Assembly: GCA_032718475.1 (NCBI GenBank)
Contig: JAUCBJ010008687.1
Span: forward strand, 1 to 54,258
Reading direction: 5' to 3'
Source: Nemertoderma westbladi
Lineage: Eukaryota; Xenacoelomorpha; Nemertodermatida; Nemertodermatidae
Length of the DNA: 54,258 nucleotides
Part shown: one piece after another, positions 43,825 to 54,258 of the stretch
Layout: each line of letters opens with the position of its first letter
Numbering within the stretch: position 1 is the stretch's first letter
Position numbers and translations under genes: made by a program
Notes under the pieces: generated by a model
The model's input: the letters and a program-made list of their open reading frames with translations, nothing else
The model's database searches: none
What the model was told of the DNA's origin: nothing

Positions 43825-44230
43825 AAACATCCCCGTGGGGATATGTGAAATTTAGGCTTAATTTCTCAACCTATCCTAGTGAGGATAGATGACATATCCC
43901 CACCAGGATAGATGGCACATTTTCCATTTTTCCGGTTTGCGCAAAAATTGGTTGGATGGCTATGTATTTCTTCGGTATTACAATGATCAATCAATAGGTT
44001 ACAAAAATTGTAAAATTTCACGCCCTTGTCATTGGTAAGATTTATAAGAAGATTATAGGGGTTTTAAATTCACATTGATTTCTATCCTGCTGGGGATATT
44101 ATCGACATATCCCCAGCAGGATATGTTTTATTTATATCATGGTGGGGATATTTTAGATATATCCACAGTAGGATATGTTTTAAAATAATATGTGTGTTTC
44201 CTATTCAGCATATCCTATTCAGGATATGCT
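43825..44230. repeat. cluster of ATATCC..GGATAT imperfect palindromes
   Basis: Words such as TATCCTAGTGAGGATA, ATATCCCCACCAGGATA, TATCCTGCTGGGGATAT, ATATCCCCAGCAGGATAT and CATATCCTATTCAGGATATG recur about eight times, separated by 10-60 bp. Not in tandem with a fixed period, so this resembles a cluster of binding sites or a MITE relic. Confidence 0.6.
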
Positions 44231-44423
44231 AGGCTGTTGCTGGTGTGGGTGTTTACTGTTTCTACTGTATAGGATTTTGAGGGTGAAGACATTTGATTTA
44301 TCTGTCAGTAATTGTTAGGCAAATTATTAAAAAACTGCAGTCTGAATACTGGTAGGGCTACCGGTACTTATTAGACCCTATTACGATAGTTTGTTCTGTA
44401 CCATAATAATTCTGATTATTAAT

Positions 44424-45905
44424 TATTTTGATAATGGCTTCCGGCAGTCCGGTGCGGTAAATATAAAGAACCACGGAAGGGCCGTGTTGAAACTTGCTTC
44501 TGTTCCAATTTATCTGATCTATGCTCAACTGAAACTAGTGAAAATTTTTACACGAGGAATAAAATTTTCGAACTTCTTCTTTGGGTCCAAAATCCCAAAA
44601 GCTATGTTGGACCATTACCAGGGATGGCAAAAACCATGGTTTTTTGAAAAAAAATTTTTGGTTTTGGTTTTATTGTTTGGTTTTTTATGGTTTTTTTCGG
44701 TTTTTTATGGTTTTTCTGTGGTTTAATTAAATCCAATACAGCAATACATACAAATGTAGGGCCTACATACAACAGTCTGACAGTACAACCCTTGCTGCCT
44801 TGCGCTTGCCCAATAGAACAAAATACTGGAATAACTGAATAAGGCCACATACCGGTACAGTATGCTGGTTTGAAGCGTTTCTTCTGCTGTTCTGTTCTGT
44901 CCTTACTCTCATCCAACCCATCTGCCCATGCAGACATGTCAGCATGTGACAAAATACAGAAATACTAACAACATACAACGTAAAAATACATAAAAACTGA
45001 CATACCAACAGACCAACGTCCAGACGTCTGCACTGCTCCACTGCACGCCAGGCTGCAAACCTCCACTGACTGACTGAACCGCGCACAACGCCTGCGCACA
45101 ATTTTTCAGCCCGGCAATATTGGACAATATTACCGCGCATGCAGGCATGCACCGAAAAAAAACGCGCACACCACATTTTAACAATGTGAACGAGAAACAT
45201 ATGCCAGCGAAGCGAGCAAAACCTTTTCATTAACATTGCAAAATGAACAGATGAAAAAGAAACGCGAGCAAAACTCAAAAGTCTGAAAGTGAGCGAAATT
45301 TTTTCCTTCTAACAGTGCAAAATGAAAAAGAAACGAGAGCAAAACTCAAAGTGAGTTCGAAAGTTTTTCATTCTACATGTAACAGTCAGACAGTGCAAAA
45401 TGAAAAAGAAATGCGAGCAAAACTCAAAGTGTTCGAAATTTTTTCATTCTAACAGTGCAAAATGAAAAAGAAACGCGACTACCAGTCTGCTTTATATTAT
45501 TTACAGCGTTAATTGTAAAATTTTATGAAAAACCATAAAAAACCATAAAAAACCAATTTTTTCGCCTTTTTTTAAAAGTTGGTTAAACCAAAAAACCATA
45601 AAAAACCAATGGTGAGAAAAACCATTGGTTGCCAACCCTGACCATTACATACCAGGGAGTCTATGGTAATGAATTATGTAGATTCATCCAAGTTTGGTGT
45701 CATGGTTAGAGCTGCCACTTCGCCTGCAGCATCTTACCCCACTCAACAGACAATCATACAGGCATCTTCTGTAGACTTCCCTGAAGTGTCGCCGTCTAAA
45801 GATATATGTATTGCGATAGATAACTTTCAATTTATAGGCAAAACCTACCGCCTTTTCAATAAGGGTGTACCAATAAGCAAGGTTTGCTCAGTGATCAGCA
45901 TACAG
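44424..45905 (+). pseudogene. unrecognised coding exon split by hAT-2
   Basis: Left of hAT-2 an open frame begins after a stop near 44423 (CGKYKEPRKGRVETCFCSNL, then ETSENFYTRNKIFELLLWVQ) and reaches the insertion at 44618. Skipping hAT-2 (44619-45640) and one 8-bp duplication, the same frame continues HTRESMVMNYVDSSKFG, DICIAIDNFQFIGKTYRL and VPISKVCSVISIQ. It ends at a potential donor CAG|GTACCT (45904/45905). A possible acceptor, TTCCGGCAG, precedes codon TCC near 44443. I infer an exon of about 460 bp, from a host gene or an older transposon gene, inactivated by hAT-2. I do not recognise the family. Confidence 0.4.
44619..45640. mobile_element. hAT non-autonomous element copy 2 (hAT-2)
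   Basis: 1022 bp, same ends as hAT-1 (CAGGGATGGCA / TTGGCAACCCTG type), with 8-bp duplication ACCATTAC (44611-44618, 45641-45648). The body carries repeated AAACGCGAGCAAAACTCAAA and AGTGCAAAATGAAAAAGAAA units on one arm. No transposase. Confidence 0.9.
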
Positions 45906-45907
45906 GT

Positions 45908-46575
45908 ACCTTAATTGTCAGGATTTATTAATTCAAAGGCATCCAATTCAGTTTGTCAGTTCATTGACCTAACTGGATTGGATGTAGCCGAGTGAGTGGA
46001 GGCATTTATTGAAATTGAATTGATTGTAACATTGTTTATGTTACATTTAACATAACGTAACTATATTTAAAATATATAATATTAAGTCTGTACTGGTCAG
46101 TGTAATGCAGTAATGTACTCTGACTCTATCTCTCTGACTTATCTGACTGATCAGTCCCCCGCTCAATGCGTGGCTCACCGGCCACAATGCTTTGTTTTAT
46201 TTTGTGTACATCATGCAGTCATCTGGTCATGCAGTCATGTGCGCCCCTCTACACGATTTGAAGTGAACTAATCTTATATACCCGTTTTGCAAGCGTTTCT
46301 CACTCGTTTGTACTCTTGTGTACTATTTTGCACTCTTTTGTAGGGTACCGGTCTGCCGGTACTGGGTACTATTTTTGCACTTTATTGTACACCTGTCAGC
46401 CTGTTGTACTCTTTTGTACTTTATTGTACTATTTTGTATTTTTTTGTACTTTTTTGTAGGCCTACAGATTCGTCGGACCCCAGAAATAATAATATTTATT
46501 TTCCTTTTTTCTATTAATTCAGTAATTGTTCCTCAATTACTTTTCCTTATTTTCTATCAACCATTTCTGGTCAAT
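45908..46575. other. no gene; short TGTACTNTTTTG repeats
   Basis: At 46305-46460 a 11-12 bp motif (TTTTGTACTCT, TTTATTGTACT) recurs about ten times. No supported coding region. Confidence 0.45.
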
Positions 46576-46579
46576 CACC

Positions 46580-47765
46580 GGTACTTAAACTTGAACTTGA
46601 ACTTGTTTATTAACGGATTACAAAGTAAAATAAATACAAATCACTACAGTTAGGTATATGGCTTGTACAACTACAGTACAGTACGACAATCATAGTGCAA
46701 TTGTTACTGTTTAACACAATCTGACAATATAGGCAATTTAGTACATAATATACGCCATTTAGTACATAATATAATATACGCAATTTTAGTGTTAAATATT
46801 AAATATTTACAACAATGTTCGATTCGCAGTTGAAATAAATGAATATAGAACGTAATTGATACAGAAACTAAGAACATAATTGAATATAATATAATATACA
46901 GTATTGCAGTATAAGCATTATAATACTCCAGTTGAATAAAAATAATAAAATGGCAATGGTATGTTCGATCTTGTTAAAAAAAAAAAAATTATCTGAAAAG
47001 AATCCACAAGCAAAATTAATATGAATAGACCAGGTGCATGTAACAAATAAAAATAGGGAACGTTATTGATACTTAATAAAATAACACATAAATACTGCCA
47101 TTAACAACTTGCAACAAGAAACATATTAAAGTTCCAAATGAAAAATTACTAGAGAGGTGGAGACTAGTTTTCCAAAACTACAGTAGGCCTATCTTGATTG
47201 TCTGTGGATGTACGAATTATATTAAAATAAAATAATGAGAAATAAATATGGATTCGATCTTGTTTAAAATATCCTAAAAAAGTTAAAATAAACTGACACC
47301 ACATTTTTCACCAAATTAACATCTGAACATATTTACTTTACACTAACAAAATATATTTAAACTAAAATAATTACAAGATAAAAAGCATGATCCAAGCTTG
47401 ACGCCCAAAGTGTGTAGTGTTATCACCGATAGAAATTAACAAAAAGAAAAAAATGTAGCCGCTAAGGATAGCCCTAAGAGATAATTACATCTCATTTCCA
47501 TAGGGATCCTGTTATAAAAGGTAGATAAAATATAAAGTTTATAAGTAATAGAAACATAATAAAATCGCTATGTTATTGTGAACACCGAGATATCCGTGGA
47601 TGCAAGTTTATCTAAAAAGTGTTTCTTCAGGTTGTGTTGGAATACGACAAGAGATGGCGCTCGAGTTATATTGACCCTGGTAGATCATTCCACAACGAGG
47701 GCCCGTAGTATGAGAATGTAGAGGTAGACTGGCCGTGGACGGTGTGTCTCTGTGGGATTTCCGCA
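46580..47765 (-). mobile_element. degraded CR1/L2-like LINE 3' end with CAAGTT tail (LINE-Z)
   Basis: Minus-strand translation with frameshifts at 47765-47590 gives LYIL-(Y)YGPSLW-like and NLKKHFLDKL, the usual end of a CR1-like ORF2. An AT-rich 3' UTR follows, and the tail is a CAAGTT hexamer repeat (46584-46603 on the plus strand: ACTTGAACTTGAACTTG). Boundaries on the right are uncertain. Confidence 0.55.
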
Positions 47766-49030
47766 CCTATATGTATAATGTATTATTGTATATGTATATG
47801 CTTACCCTACCTACATATTATAGCAGTATATTTCTCTTATGTGTCAGTGTGTGTGATTATCCTTTGTGCAGTAGCAGTAGTGTAACATTTGAGAGACTTT
47901 CCCGCGGAAGATCGCGGCACAGATTTTCACGACCTCGAAAATTTGAGACGACAAAACTTTTTTTGAGATTAAGATAGGCCTAAGAAAACAATGTTTGGAG
48001 ATTTGGATTCCAAATTACAAGGCCTCTTAAATGCAGTAATGATATATAACTTTACATACCTGCATTGCTGCATACCAGCATTCCGATACCGGTATCTACA
48101 CCGATTTCAAATTTTGGTGTAATAGCCTATTAATTGCTAATTTATGCTGTCTATTCAGCTATTAAATATTAAGTGTAAATCATAGCAAAGTCAAAGTGCC
48201 AACCGTATCATTATGGCACATCTGTGCCTGCGATCTGCTCGTATACCTGTCAGCCTGTATGAAGTCAGCAGAACAGGTCAAGCCGAGATTTAAATATTTT
48301 TGCAGTTTTTTAAATGCGGATTTTGAGTGGTTGCAAATATTAGGAATAGAATAGTTGATAGTAGTGTTCAAAAACAAAACATTAAAAAAAGTAGGCCTAT
48401 ATATATTTTACGCTAGACAGATTATTTAGACAAATTGTATGTCAGATTTTCATATTCAGATATTGTCAGTATGTCATATGTAGCGGTATCTGGTAGGCTA
48501 TACACAGCATACAAAAATCATAAGAAAGTACCGTACCTTCTCATACTGATAGCACTATGACAGTATGATTACCGGTATCGGTATATACTGTATAGTAAAC
48601 CTAACCTATGTATTAGGCCTACTCCCTACTGCCTGACTGTTATTGTTTAGTCCTATTCCTATCTAGCGCTAGACCCCCATCGCCAACCTGCCCTGTGGTC
48701 TGTACCCCTGCAGCCTCACCATATTTAGAAAATTGATAACCAGTTTATGGGTAACAACTCAAGTGCCTAACAGTCTCATCTTCGTACTTTCGGATGAAAG
48801 TCTAGTTAAAGCAATAAAACTTTCAAGGTCAACCTGCAGGGAGCTGCAGGGAGTATTTATCTCTCGGAGACTCTTATACCGACTTAAATAATGGAATATA
48901 TATCAGCATAATTGTAACTCTGTTCACGATAACTACGATCTTATCATTGTGTGAAGGGGGAGCGAGATTGAGGAAGCTGACGATAGCAGAAGCCGTCAAT
49001 GATATATTGGATTTGTTGGGTTGTGTTTCT
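47766..49030. other. no gene; 5' flank of casein kinase I
   Basis: No convincing coding region. Contains several TAGGCCTA palindromes. It includes the presumed promoter region of the kinase gene at its right end. Confidence 0.45.
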
Positions 49031-49035
49031 ATTCG

Positions 49036-49045
49036 TTATATAAAG
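49036..49045 (+). promoter_or_regulatory. possible TATA box of casein kinase I
   Basis: TTATATAAAG lies about 80 bp upstream of the initiation codon, with space for a transcription start 25-35 bp downstream near 49068-49075. This is only a sequence match. AT-rich DNA produces such words by chance. Confidence 0.25.
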
Positions 49046-49123
49046 TTGGTTCACATCGCTCGGTCTTTATATTTAATTCCGTAGGGATTTTGTTTTATGT
49101 GACAGCTAAGCGAAACTAAAGAT

Positions 49124-52100
49124 ATGGCTTCTACGAGCAGCAGTAGTATAAAGAATGAGTTCCACGTCGGGGGCAAATATAGAATTATTAGGAAGATTGG
49201 TAGTGGATCCTTCGGTGATATTTATTTGGGTATGAATGTCAGCAACGGTGAGGTAAGTCACGGTGACTGTATTTACTAGTGAAAATTATTTTACCAAATA
49301 ATCGATTTGAAGATTTACTAGTAATTATATATTTATTAGTAATTTACTGTTTTAGTAAATTTACGTATATTTTCCAATACTAAATCCAATCTCCTGAGCA
49401 CGTTTATCGTGATTTTTCGTTTTACGAGTTTATAAATTATTAGCGTGAAGTTTTTCGCGTGTTAAATTGAACGCTGAAGATTACATAAGTCGTTTAATAC
49501 GTACTCTACTGACTGGTACCGGTACATTATATATTTATAGCAGGTTATTTATATTTTATTTGTTTATTATTATAGGAAGTTGCTGTAAAGATTGAATCAC
49601 ATAAGGCTAGACATCCACAGCTTCTATATGAAAGCAAGGTTCTTAAAATATTGCAAGGGGGTGTTGGAATTCCTCATATAAGGTTTGTGGTTAACCTACA
49701 CTTACTATGCTACGCAGACGTTTACGAATACGTCTCTATTATGTTTGAACATTCGTAGATATAACATAGTAATATCATATCGGTAATTGGTACCGGAATA
49801 TAATATATGTTATATATTTTAGTTTTTGTAATATTCAACTTGTATAGATTATAAATTGGCAAGAGAAAGCAGTTGGGATGTGGGATCCGGTTACAATAAA
49901 TATTATGTACTGGTACTGTATGTACCGGTGTAACTGTACCGGTATTATATAATATTATTAATGTTATTTAATCCACGACTTTAGCGGGATTTAACTAATG
50001 ATTACTGTAAGTAGGTTTATTTACCAGCCTAATTCGTGGAAATTTATATCCGACAAATTTTTTAATTAGTTCCGGGTCGTTGAAACATAATATCAACGGA
50101 ACCGTTTAGGCCTATGTTGTTACCTACTGATTCGGTTAGTGGGCAGTAACAGATTATATTTTACGTAAAAATAATGAAAAAATATATACTTTTATATACT
50201 TTGAAGATATTTTTTTCCATCAGCTCTCAGCAGGTTTGAATAATATAAAATTATGAACTCCGTGCGATGAAAAGGGAAACCGAAGGACTTCAGGAGACAA
50301 ATTTCTTTAGTTACCGTCATCCTATGTATATAGAGAAAGAGAGCAAATATAATATGATCTTGATCTATTTATCTCTTCATTCTCACGGTAAATAAGAGAT
50401 CGCAGGGCGAGAGGAGAATAAAGTTTACTTTAATTACTTTGCAATAAATATTTATTTAATCGTTGTTAATTCCCCTAGATGGTACGGCCAAGAGAAGGAT
50501 TACAACGTTCTAGTGATGGATCTTCTGGGGCCGAGTCTTGAGGATCTATTTAATTTCTGTTCCCGTCGGTTCACAATGAAGACAGTGTTAATGCTGGCTG
50601 ATCAGGTAACATTGACTTTACAAGTGATCTTATTAATATTGTTTAACGTTTAACTAGTAGATTAATATCCATCTAACAGCTTGCGGATCCGATTGGTTTG
50701 TCAGACTAAGGAACGTAATTAGTCACTTACAATGTGCCCACGAGTTGGGGAACACTGTAAAGTGTTGTGCTTGACAGAGAGTCATATTACCTTTGTATAT
50801 TTATATTAATTTTTATTGTTATTCTTAACCTGAAGTTTGTTATTATTAATTTTGAAATAAAACGTAGTTGTTTTTTAGACGTCTTTACTGATCTTCTTCT
50901 ACCTGTGGATTATTTTAACTCACTCATTACGTTCATTCACGTATAAACCACTGGGATCAGTGAATAAAGAGCTACTTTATATTATTGTGCTGATCAAACG
51001 TAACGAGTGAGTTAAAGTGTAGCGACGAGGATCAGAAAAATGTGAAATACTTTGCGGTAAAAAAGGCTAACATCGTTAATTGTTTAGGGGTGATAACAAA
51101 AACATAATGTTCAGGTTCTCAAAGTTTTAAGTTTAAATAAATGATGTAATACTGACGTAATACTTAATAATTATATAATAAAATAATATTTGTAATTGTA
51201 GTTGATAAACAATATGATATTTGTGTTCTCTATTTTTTTATTTTTATGTATAAAATAATTCAATTTTTTTTATGAGTTAATTTTATCAGATAAATCCACG
51301 TTTTCAAACTTGAAATGTAGAAAACACTGTAAGAATATCAGTAATAGCTAGCCAGTTAGCATAGCGCAGGAGTTATGTTATTATGTGAACGGAACCGCCT
51401 CCGCTTTGCAGGACATTGATTTCGCCGTGAGGACCAGCCAGTGCATAATCTTGTACTTTGGCAGCCTCATGGAGTGAATAAACATGGTGGACAGCCCAGA
51501 CTTTCTTGAGACGCATCTTAAAGGACACTGGCCTTGAAGATGCGGATGATCTAGCAAATGTCATGGGTGATAGGGAGTTGCGGCGGGGGCGGCGAAATTT
51601 TTTCCAAGCCGGCACAGCATTCTTAATATATATGTAATATATATATATAATGAAGCGCAGCTGCAATGCAGCATGCCGATCGTAGTAGTAGTATGTTATT
51701 ATTTACTGGGTTTGAGACCATGCAGTGGCAGTATTTTATTGTAATTATTATTCTTTAAAAATTTGATCATTATTTAAAAATGTGTAATAAAATCAGCCGA
51801 ATAAAGCATTCCATTATTAGTTATTATGCATTGCACATGTTAAACCTAGTGCTGAACACTGGAACTGAACTGAACTGTACCTCTAACTGTGTACCTGTAA
51901 CTGTGTACCTCTAACTGTGTACCTCTAACTGTGTACCTCTAACTGTGTAACTCTAACTGTGTACCTCTAGCTGTGTACCTCTAGCTGTGTACATCTAGCT
52001 GTGTACATCTAGCTGTGTACCTATAATTGTGTTCCTGTAACTGTGTACCTCTAGCTGTGTACCTCTAACTGTGTACCTCTAAGTGTGTACCTTTAACTGT

Positions 52101-52750
52101 GTACCTCTAGCTGTGTGTGTACCTCTAACTGTGTACCTGTACCTGTAACCGTGTACCTCTAACTGTGTTCCTCTAACTGTGTACCTCTAACTGTGTACCT
52201 TTAACTGTGTACCTCTAACTAACTGTGTACCTTTAACTGTGTACCTCTAACTAGCTGTGTACCTCTAACTAACTGTGTACCTCTAACTGTGTACCTCTAA
52301 CTGTGTACCTCTAACTGTGTACCTCTAACTGTGTACCTTTAACTGTGTACCTCTAACTAACTGTGTACCTTGAACTGTGTACCTCTAACTAGCTGTGTAC
52401 CTCTAACTGTGTACCTCTAACTGTGTACCTCTAACTTTGTACCCGGTACCTGTAACTGTGTACCTCTAACTGTGTGCCTCTAACTAACTGTGTACTGCAA
52501 TGAGAGTGGAGGAGTACAATATTTGGAAAAGCATTATGGAAGCAATAGTATAATACTGCAGTTAAATTATTTTGTATATAACTTTTTTTTCACTAATTCT
52601 CATTATATTTTACTATAAATGATATTAACCATCAAATGTTTGACCTTACAGATGATCGGAAGAATCGAGTATGTGCATAGTAAGAATTTTATTCACCGAG
52701 ATATCAAACCTGACAACTTCCTTATGGGTATCGGGAGGCATTGTAATAAG
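49124..52750 (+). CDS. CSNK1A1: casein kinase I alpha, first four coding exons (gene runs off the window)
   Basis: Coding exons 49124-49252, 49576-49682, 50479-50605 and 52652-52750 splice to 154 codons without a break. Introns begin GTAAGT, GTTTGT, GTAACA and GTAAGC and end in AG. The protein starts [20 protein letters not shown] and follows animal CK1 alpha closely. It has the glycine-rich loop GSGSFGD (26-32), the VAVK lysine (48), the linker [20 protein letters not shown] and the catalytic loop HRDIKPDN (136-143, Asp138). It stops after GIGRHCNK, so the DFG loop, substrate site and C-lobe must lie to the right of the window. CK1 alpha is a Ser/Thr kinase of about 337 residues that primes beta-catenin phosphorylation in the Wnt destruction complex. 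Intron 3 has accumulated a LINE scrap and a minisatellite. Confidence 0.95.
50895..51045. repeat. imperfect inverted repeat in intron 3 of casein kinase I
   Basis: Arms AACTCACTCATTACGTT (about 50931) and AACGTAACGAGTGAGTT (about 50997) pair with one mismatch. Flanking CTGATCTTCTTCTAC and its diverged complement extend the hairpin. Probably a small MITE relic. Confidence 0.5.
51385..51691 (+). mobile_element. RTE-like LINE 3' end in casein kinase I intron 3
   Basis: Flanked by a perfect 11-bp duplication TATGTTATTAT (51374-51384, 51692-51702). It is a severely truncated copy of the LINE at 37.8-38.4 kb, same strand, with the same AGT-repeat end. A base missing near 51500 and a TA-rich insertion near 51628-51650 break the frame. 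Confidence 0.9.
51872..52495 (+). repeat. 14-bp minisatellite (CTAACTGTGTACCT)
   Basis: About 40 units of CTAACTGTGTACCT and variants (CTAGCTGTGTACCT, TTAACTGTGTACCT, units extended by CTAA). It lies within intron 3 of casein kinase I about 160 bp before exon 4. Confidence 0.9.
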
Positions 52751-53500
52751 GTAAGCGATATCGTCTACTCTTTGTTGTACACATACAAGTGACTAAATAT
52801 ATAATTAAATGTTATATACTCACATATATATCGTCACAAAGCAATTAATAATAATTTGTGGACCTGCCAAATGTATAGTTATTGGAGCAAAATGGCTATA
52901 AACTCCAACTTGTGGTGTTTAGTGGGTTTAAAAATGTGGTGCTTTCTAACCAAAGCTAAAAACGAAACTTTATTTCACTTGCGGTCTATCTGCGCCACTA
53001 TCTGGCCAAATTTTATTTCATTTATGTATCGTAGTTTCTTGTATTTAAATTTATTAAAAATACAATGTAATGGATAGTTGATTGTTTTTCGCCAAACGGA
53101 TTTAATTGATTTACATATGTGAATTAAATGTACAACGCTGTGGTTTTCGCCGAATTTTGGACGCACTTTGATAACGCGGTCATTTTTAACTTCCACCGTT
53201 TATAGGATTTTTCCACAATTAGTATATCAAATCCGACGTAAAGCGTTTATTTCCATTTCTGGACAATATCAATATATTACATAATTAATTACAGTTGCAT
53301 TAACAGCTCAACTCCAATTTATTTAATTAATATCACCTGGCAGCAATACTCGAGCTGAATATGTATTTATTTGTATTTCCCTCCCGTTTTATTCTAACAT
53401 ACTTTAGGCCGTTAGATCCGCTGTTAGATATAGATGCAACGTAACAACGTAAGACTGCCTGTTCAATATAAATGGATTAGGTGGGAGAGTGAGTGTCAGG
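52751..53500. other. start of casein kinase I intron 4, no exon seen
   Basis: Intronic by position. I searched for the next expected kinase segment (LFLIDFGLAKKY) and did not find it here or further right. No other coding sequence is convincing. Confidence 0.5.
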
Positions 53501-53588
53501 GGCAAGTGGCTGAACTGGTTAGCGCTACCGATGAGGCCTGATAGGCCTAAACGTACGTATAGCGCTGGTTCAACCCCCGGTGCTTCCA
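53501..53588 (+). tRNA. tRNA-like sequence (degenerate; possible tRNA gene relic or SINE head)
   Basis: An A-box-like TGGCTGAACTGGTTAGCG and a B-box-like GGTTCAACCCC (53566-53576) have the spacing of an RNA polymerase III internal promoter. The T-stem has mismatches and the acceptor stem pairs poorly, so a working tRNA is unlikely. The sequence reads on into TGCTTCCA. No clear SINE tail follows. Confidence 0.3.
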
Positions 53589-54206
53589 TATTTTTACATT
53601 TCTGAACAAAACCATAATATTACATCATTAAAGCATAAAGATTAGTTCATTTCTCCTGAATCAGTAATAATGCTAATTATATTCCACGCGGGCACGCGAC
53701 TGTAAATCAAAATGTGCCGACGCGTTATGTAGTAGCTGGATGAGAACCAGATACACACTAAACTACTGCTACAGTGTCTGCTTACAGACGATAACTGTTA
53801 TTTAGCAGTGTGGGTTCTGGGTGTTAATATGTATTAGTAAGTATTCTCCATAATTATATCTGATAAAAGTAAATAATGTATCCTACAGTATTTACTTTTA
53901 TCAGGTATACCCCCCCCCCCCCCCCCCCCCCCCCCTAATTTATTTCTAGCTTACAGTATTTTTTCTATTGTGTTATTCACCTATGGTAACGTGCAATGTT
54001 AAATTTATTGCCAAAGTTACGTTACATGCGTTGCTATCGTCTTGTAGCCGCAGTCAAGGTAGGGGAGAAAAATGGACGCAAATCCCATCTCGGCGAATTA
54101 ATATCTTGTCTCAATTTTCAATTATCAATTAAGGGGATAGTGTAGGTTACAATATCACGTTATTCTAACCAAAACAATAAACGAAAGTCGAACAGTAGAA
54201 CAAGCG
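53589..54206. other. intron 4 continued; poly-C run and repeat fragments
   Basis: Uninterrupted run of 26 C at 53910-53935. At 54075-54185 there are fragments related to sequences elsewhere in the window: GGCGAATTAATAT (as at 10857) and TTCTAACCAAAACAATAAACG (as in the 68-bp minisatellite). No coding exon. Confidence 0.5.
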
Positions 54207-54258
54207 CAGGGATGGCATAACAAAACGAAACGAAACGAAGCGAAGCCGTTTTGGCAAT
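54207..54258 (+). mobile_element. left end of another hAT-like element, cut by the window edge
   Basis: CAGGGATGGCA at 54207 equals the terminus of hAT-1 and hAT-2, followed by a different subterminal repeat (CGAAA units). Only 52 bases are visible. Confidence 0.4.

Overview
The window is eukaryotic and very probably from an animal. It is AT-rich, has spliced genes with GT..AG introns, and is dominated by transposable elements and minisatellites. The clearest host gene is a casein kinase I alpha orthologue at the right edge. The abundance of CR1/L2-like and RTE-like LINEs, BEL/Pao retrotransposons, hAT-type MITEs and the palindromes TAGGCCTA and TACCGGTA suggests a marine invertebrate, possibly a deuterostome. 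I cannot name the species. I see no bacterial or viral replicon, no rRNA and no CRISPR array.

Left part (1-11.5 kb). A decayed LINE (500-2707, minus) is followed by a tandem-repeat element that recurs in inverted orientation at 10.5 kb. Two intact, intronless, comparatively GC-rich minus-strand genes follow: a BAHD-family acyltransferase (4730-6172) and a Hikeshi/OPI10 homologue (7323-7910). Just upstream of Hikeshi a 424-bp foldback transposon with a 9-bp target duplication (8048-8471) splits a small plus-strand ORF.

Middle part (11.5-31.6 kb). One BEL/Pao LTR retrotransposon lies on the minus strand (11669-31402). It has 1.2-kb LTRs that look nearly identical, TG..CA ends and a 5-bp duplication (GTCGG), and it landed inside a 25-bp minisatellite. 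It encodes a 1669-residue Gag-protease ORF from which reverse transcriptase and RNase H have been lost in frame. It carries five other mobile elements: three MITEs in its leader, and in its 5' LTR a truncated LINE (25760-27718) and a 2.95-kb TIR transposon (28008-30956). The TIR transposon carries a one-gene repeat protein that I do not recognise.

Right part (31.6-49 kb). A 68-bp minisatellite is followed by an RTE-like LINE holding an AACGTT-rich TIR element, then a CR1-like LINE holding a hAT element that itself holds another LINE. A second copy of the same hAT element interrupts an unrecognised coding exon at 44.4-45.9 kb. A degraded LINE 3' end follows.

Right edge (49-54.3 kb). The first four coding exons of casein kinase I alpha are on the plus strand (49124-52750). 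The third intron holds an RTE-like LINE scrap and a 14-bp minisatellite. The rest of the gene must lie beyond the window. The order of nested insertions can be read from target-site duplications, which are given per element.
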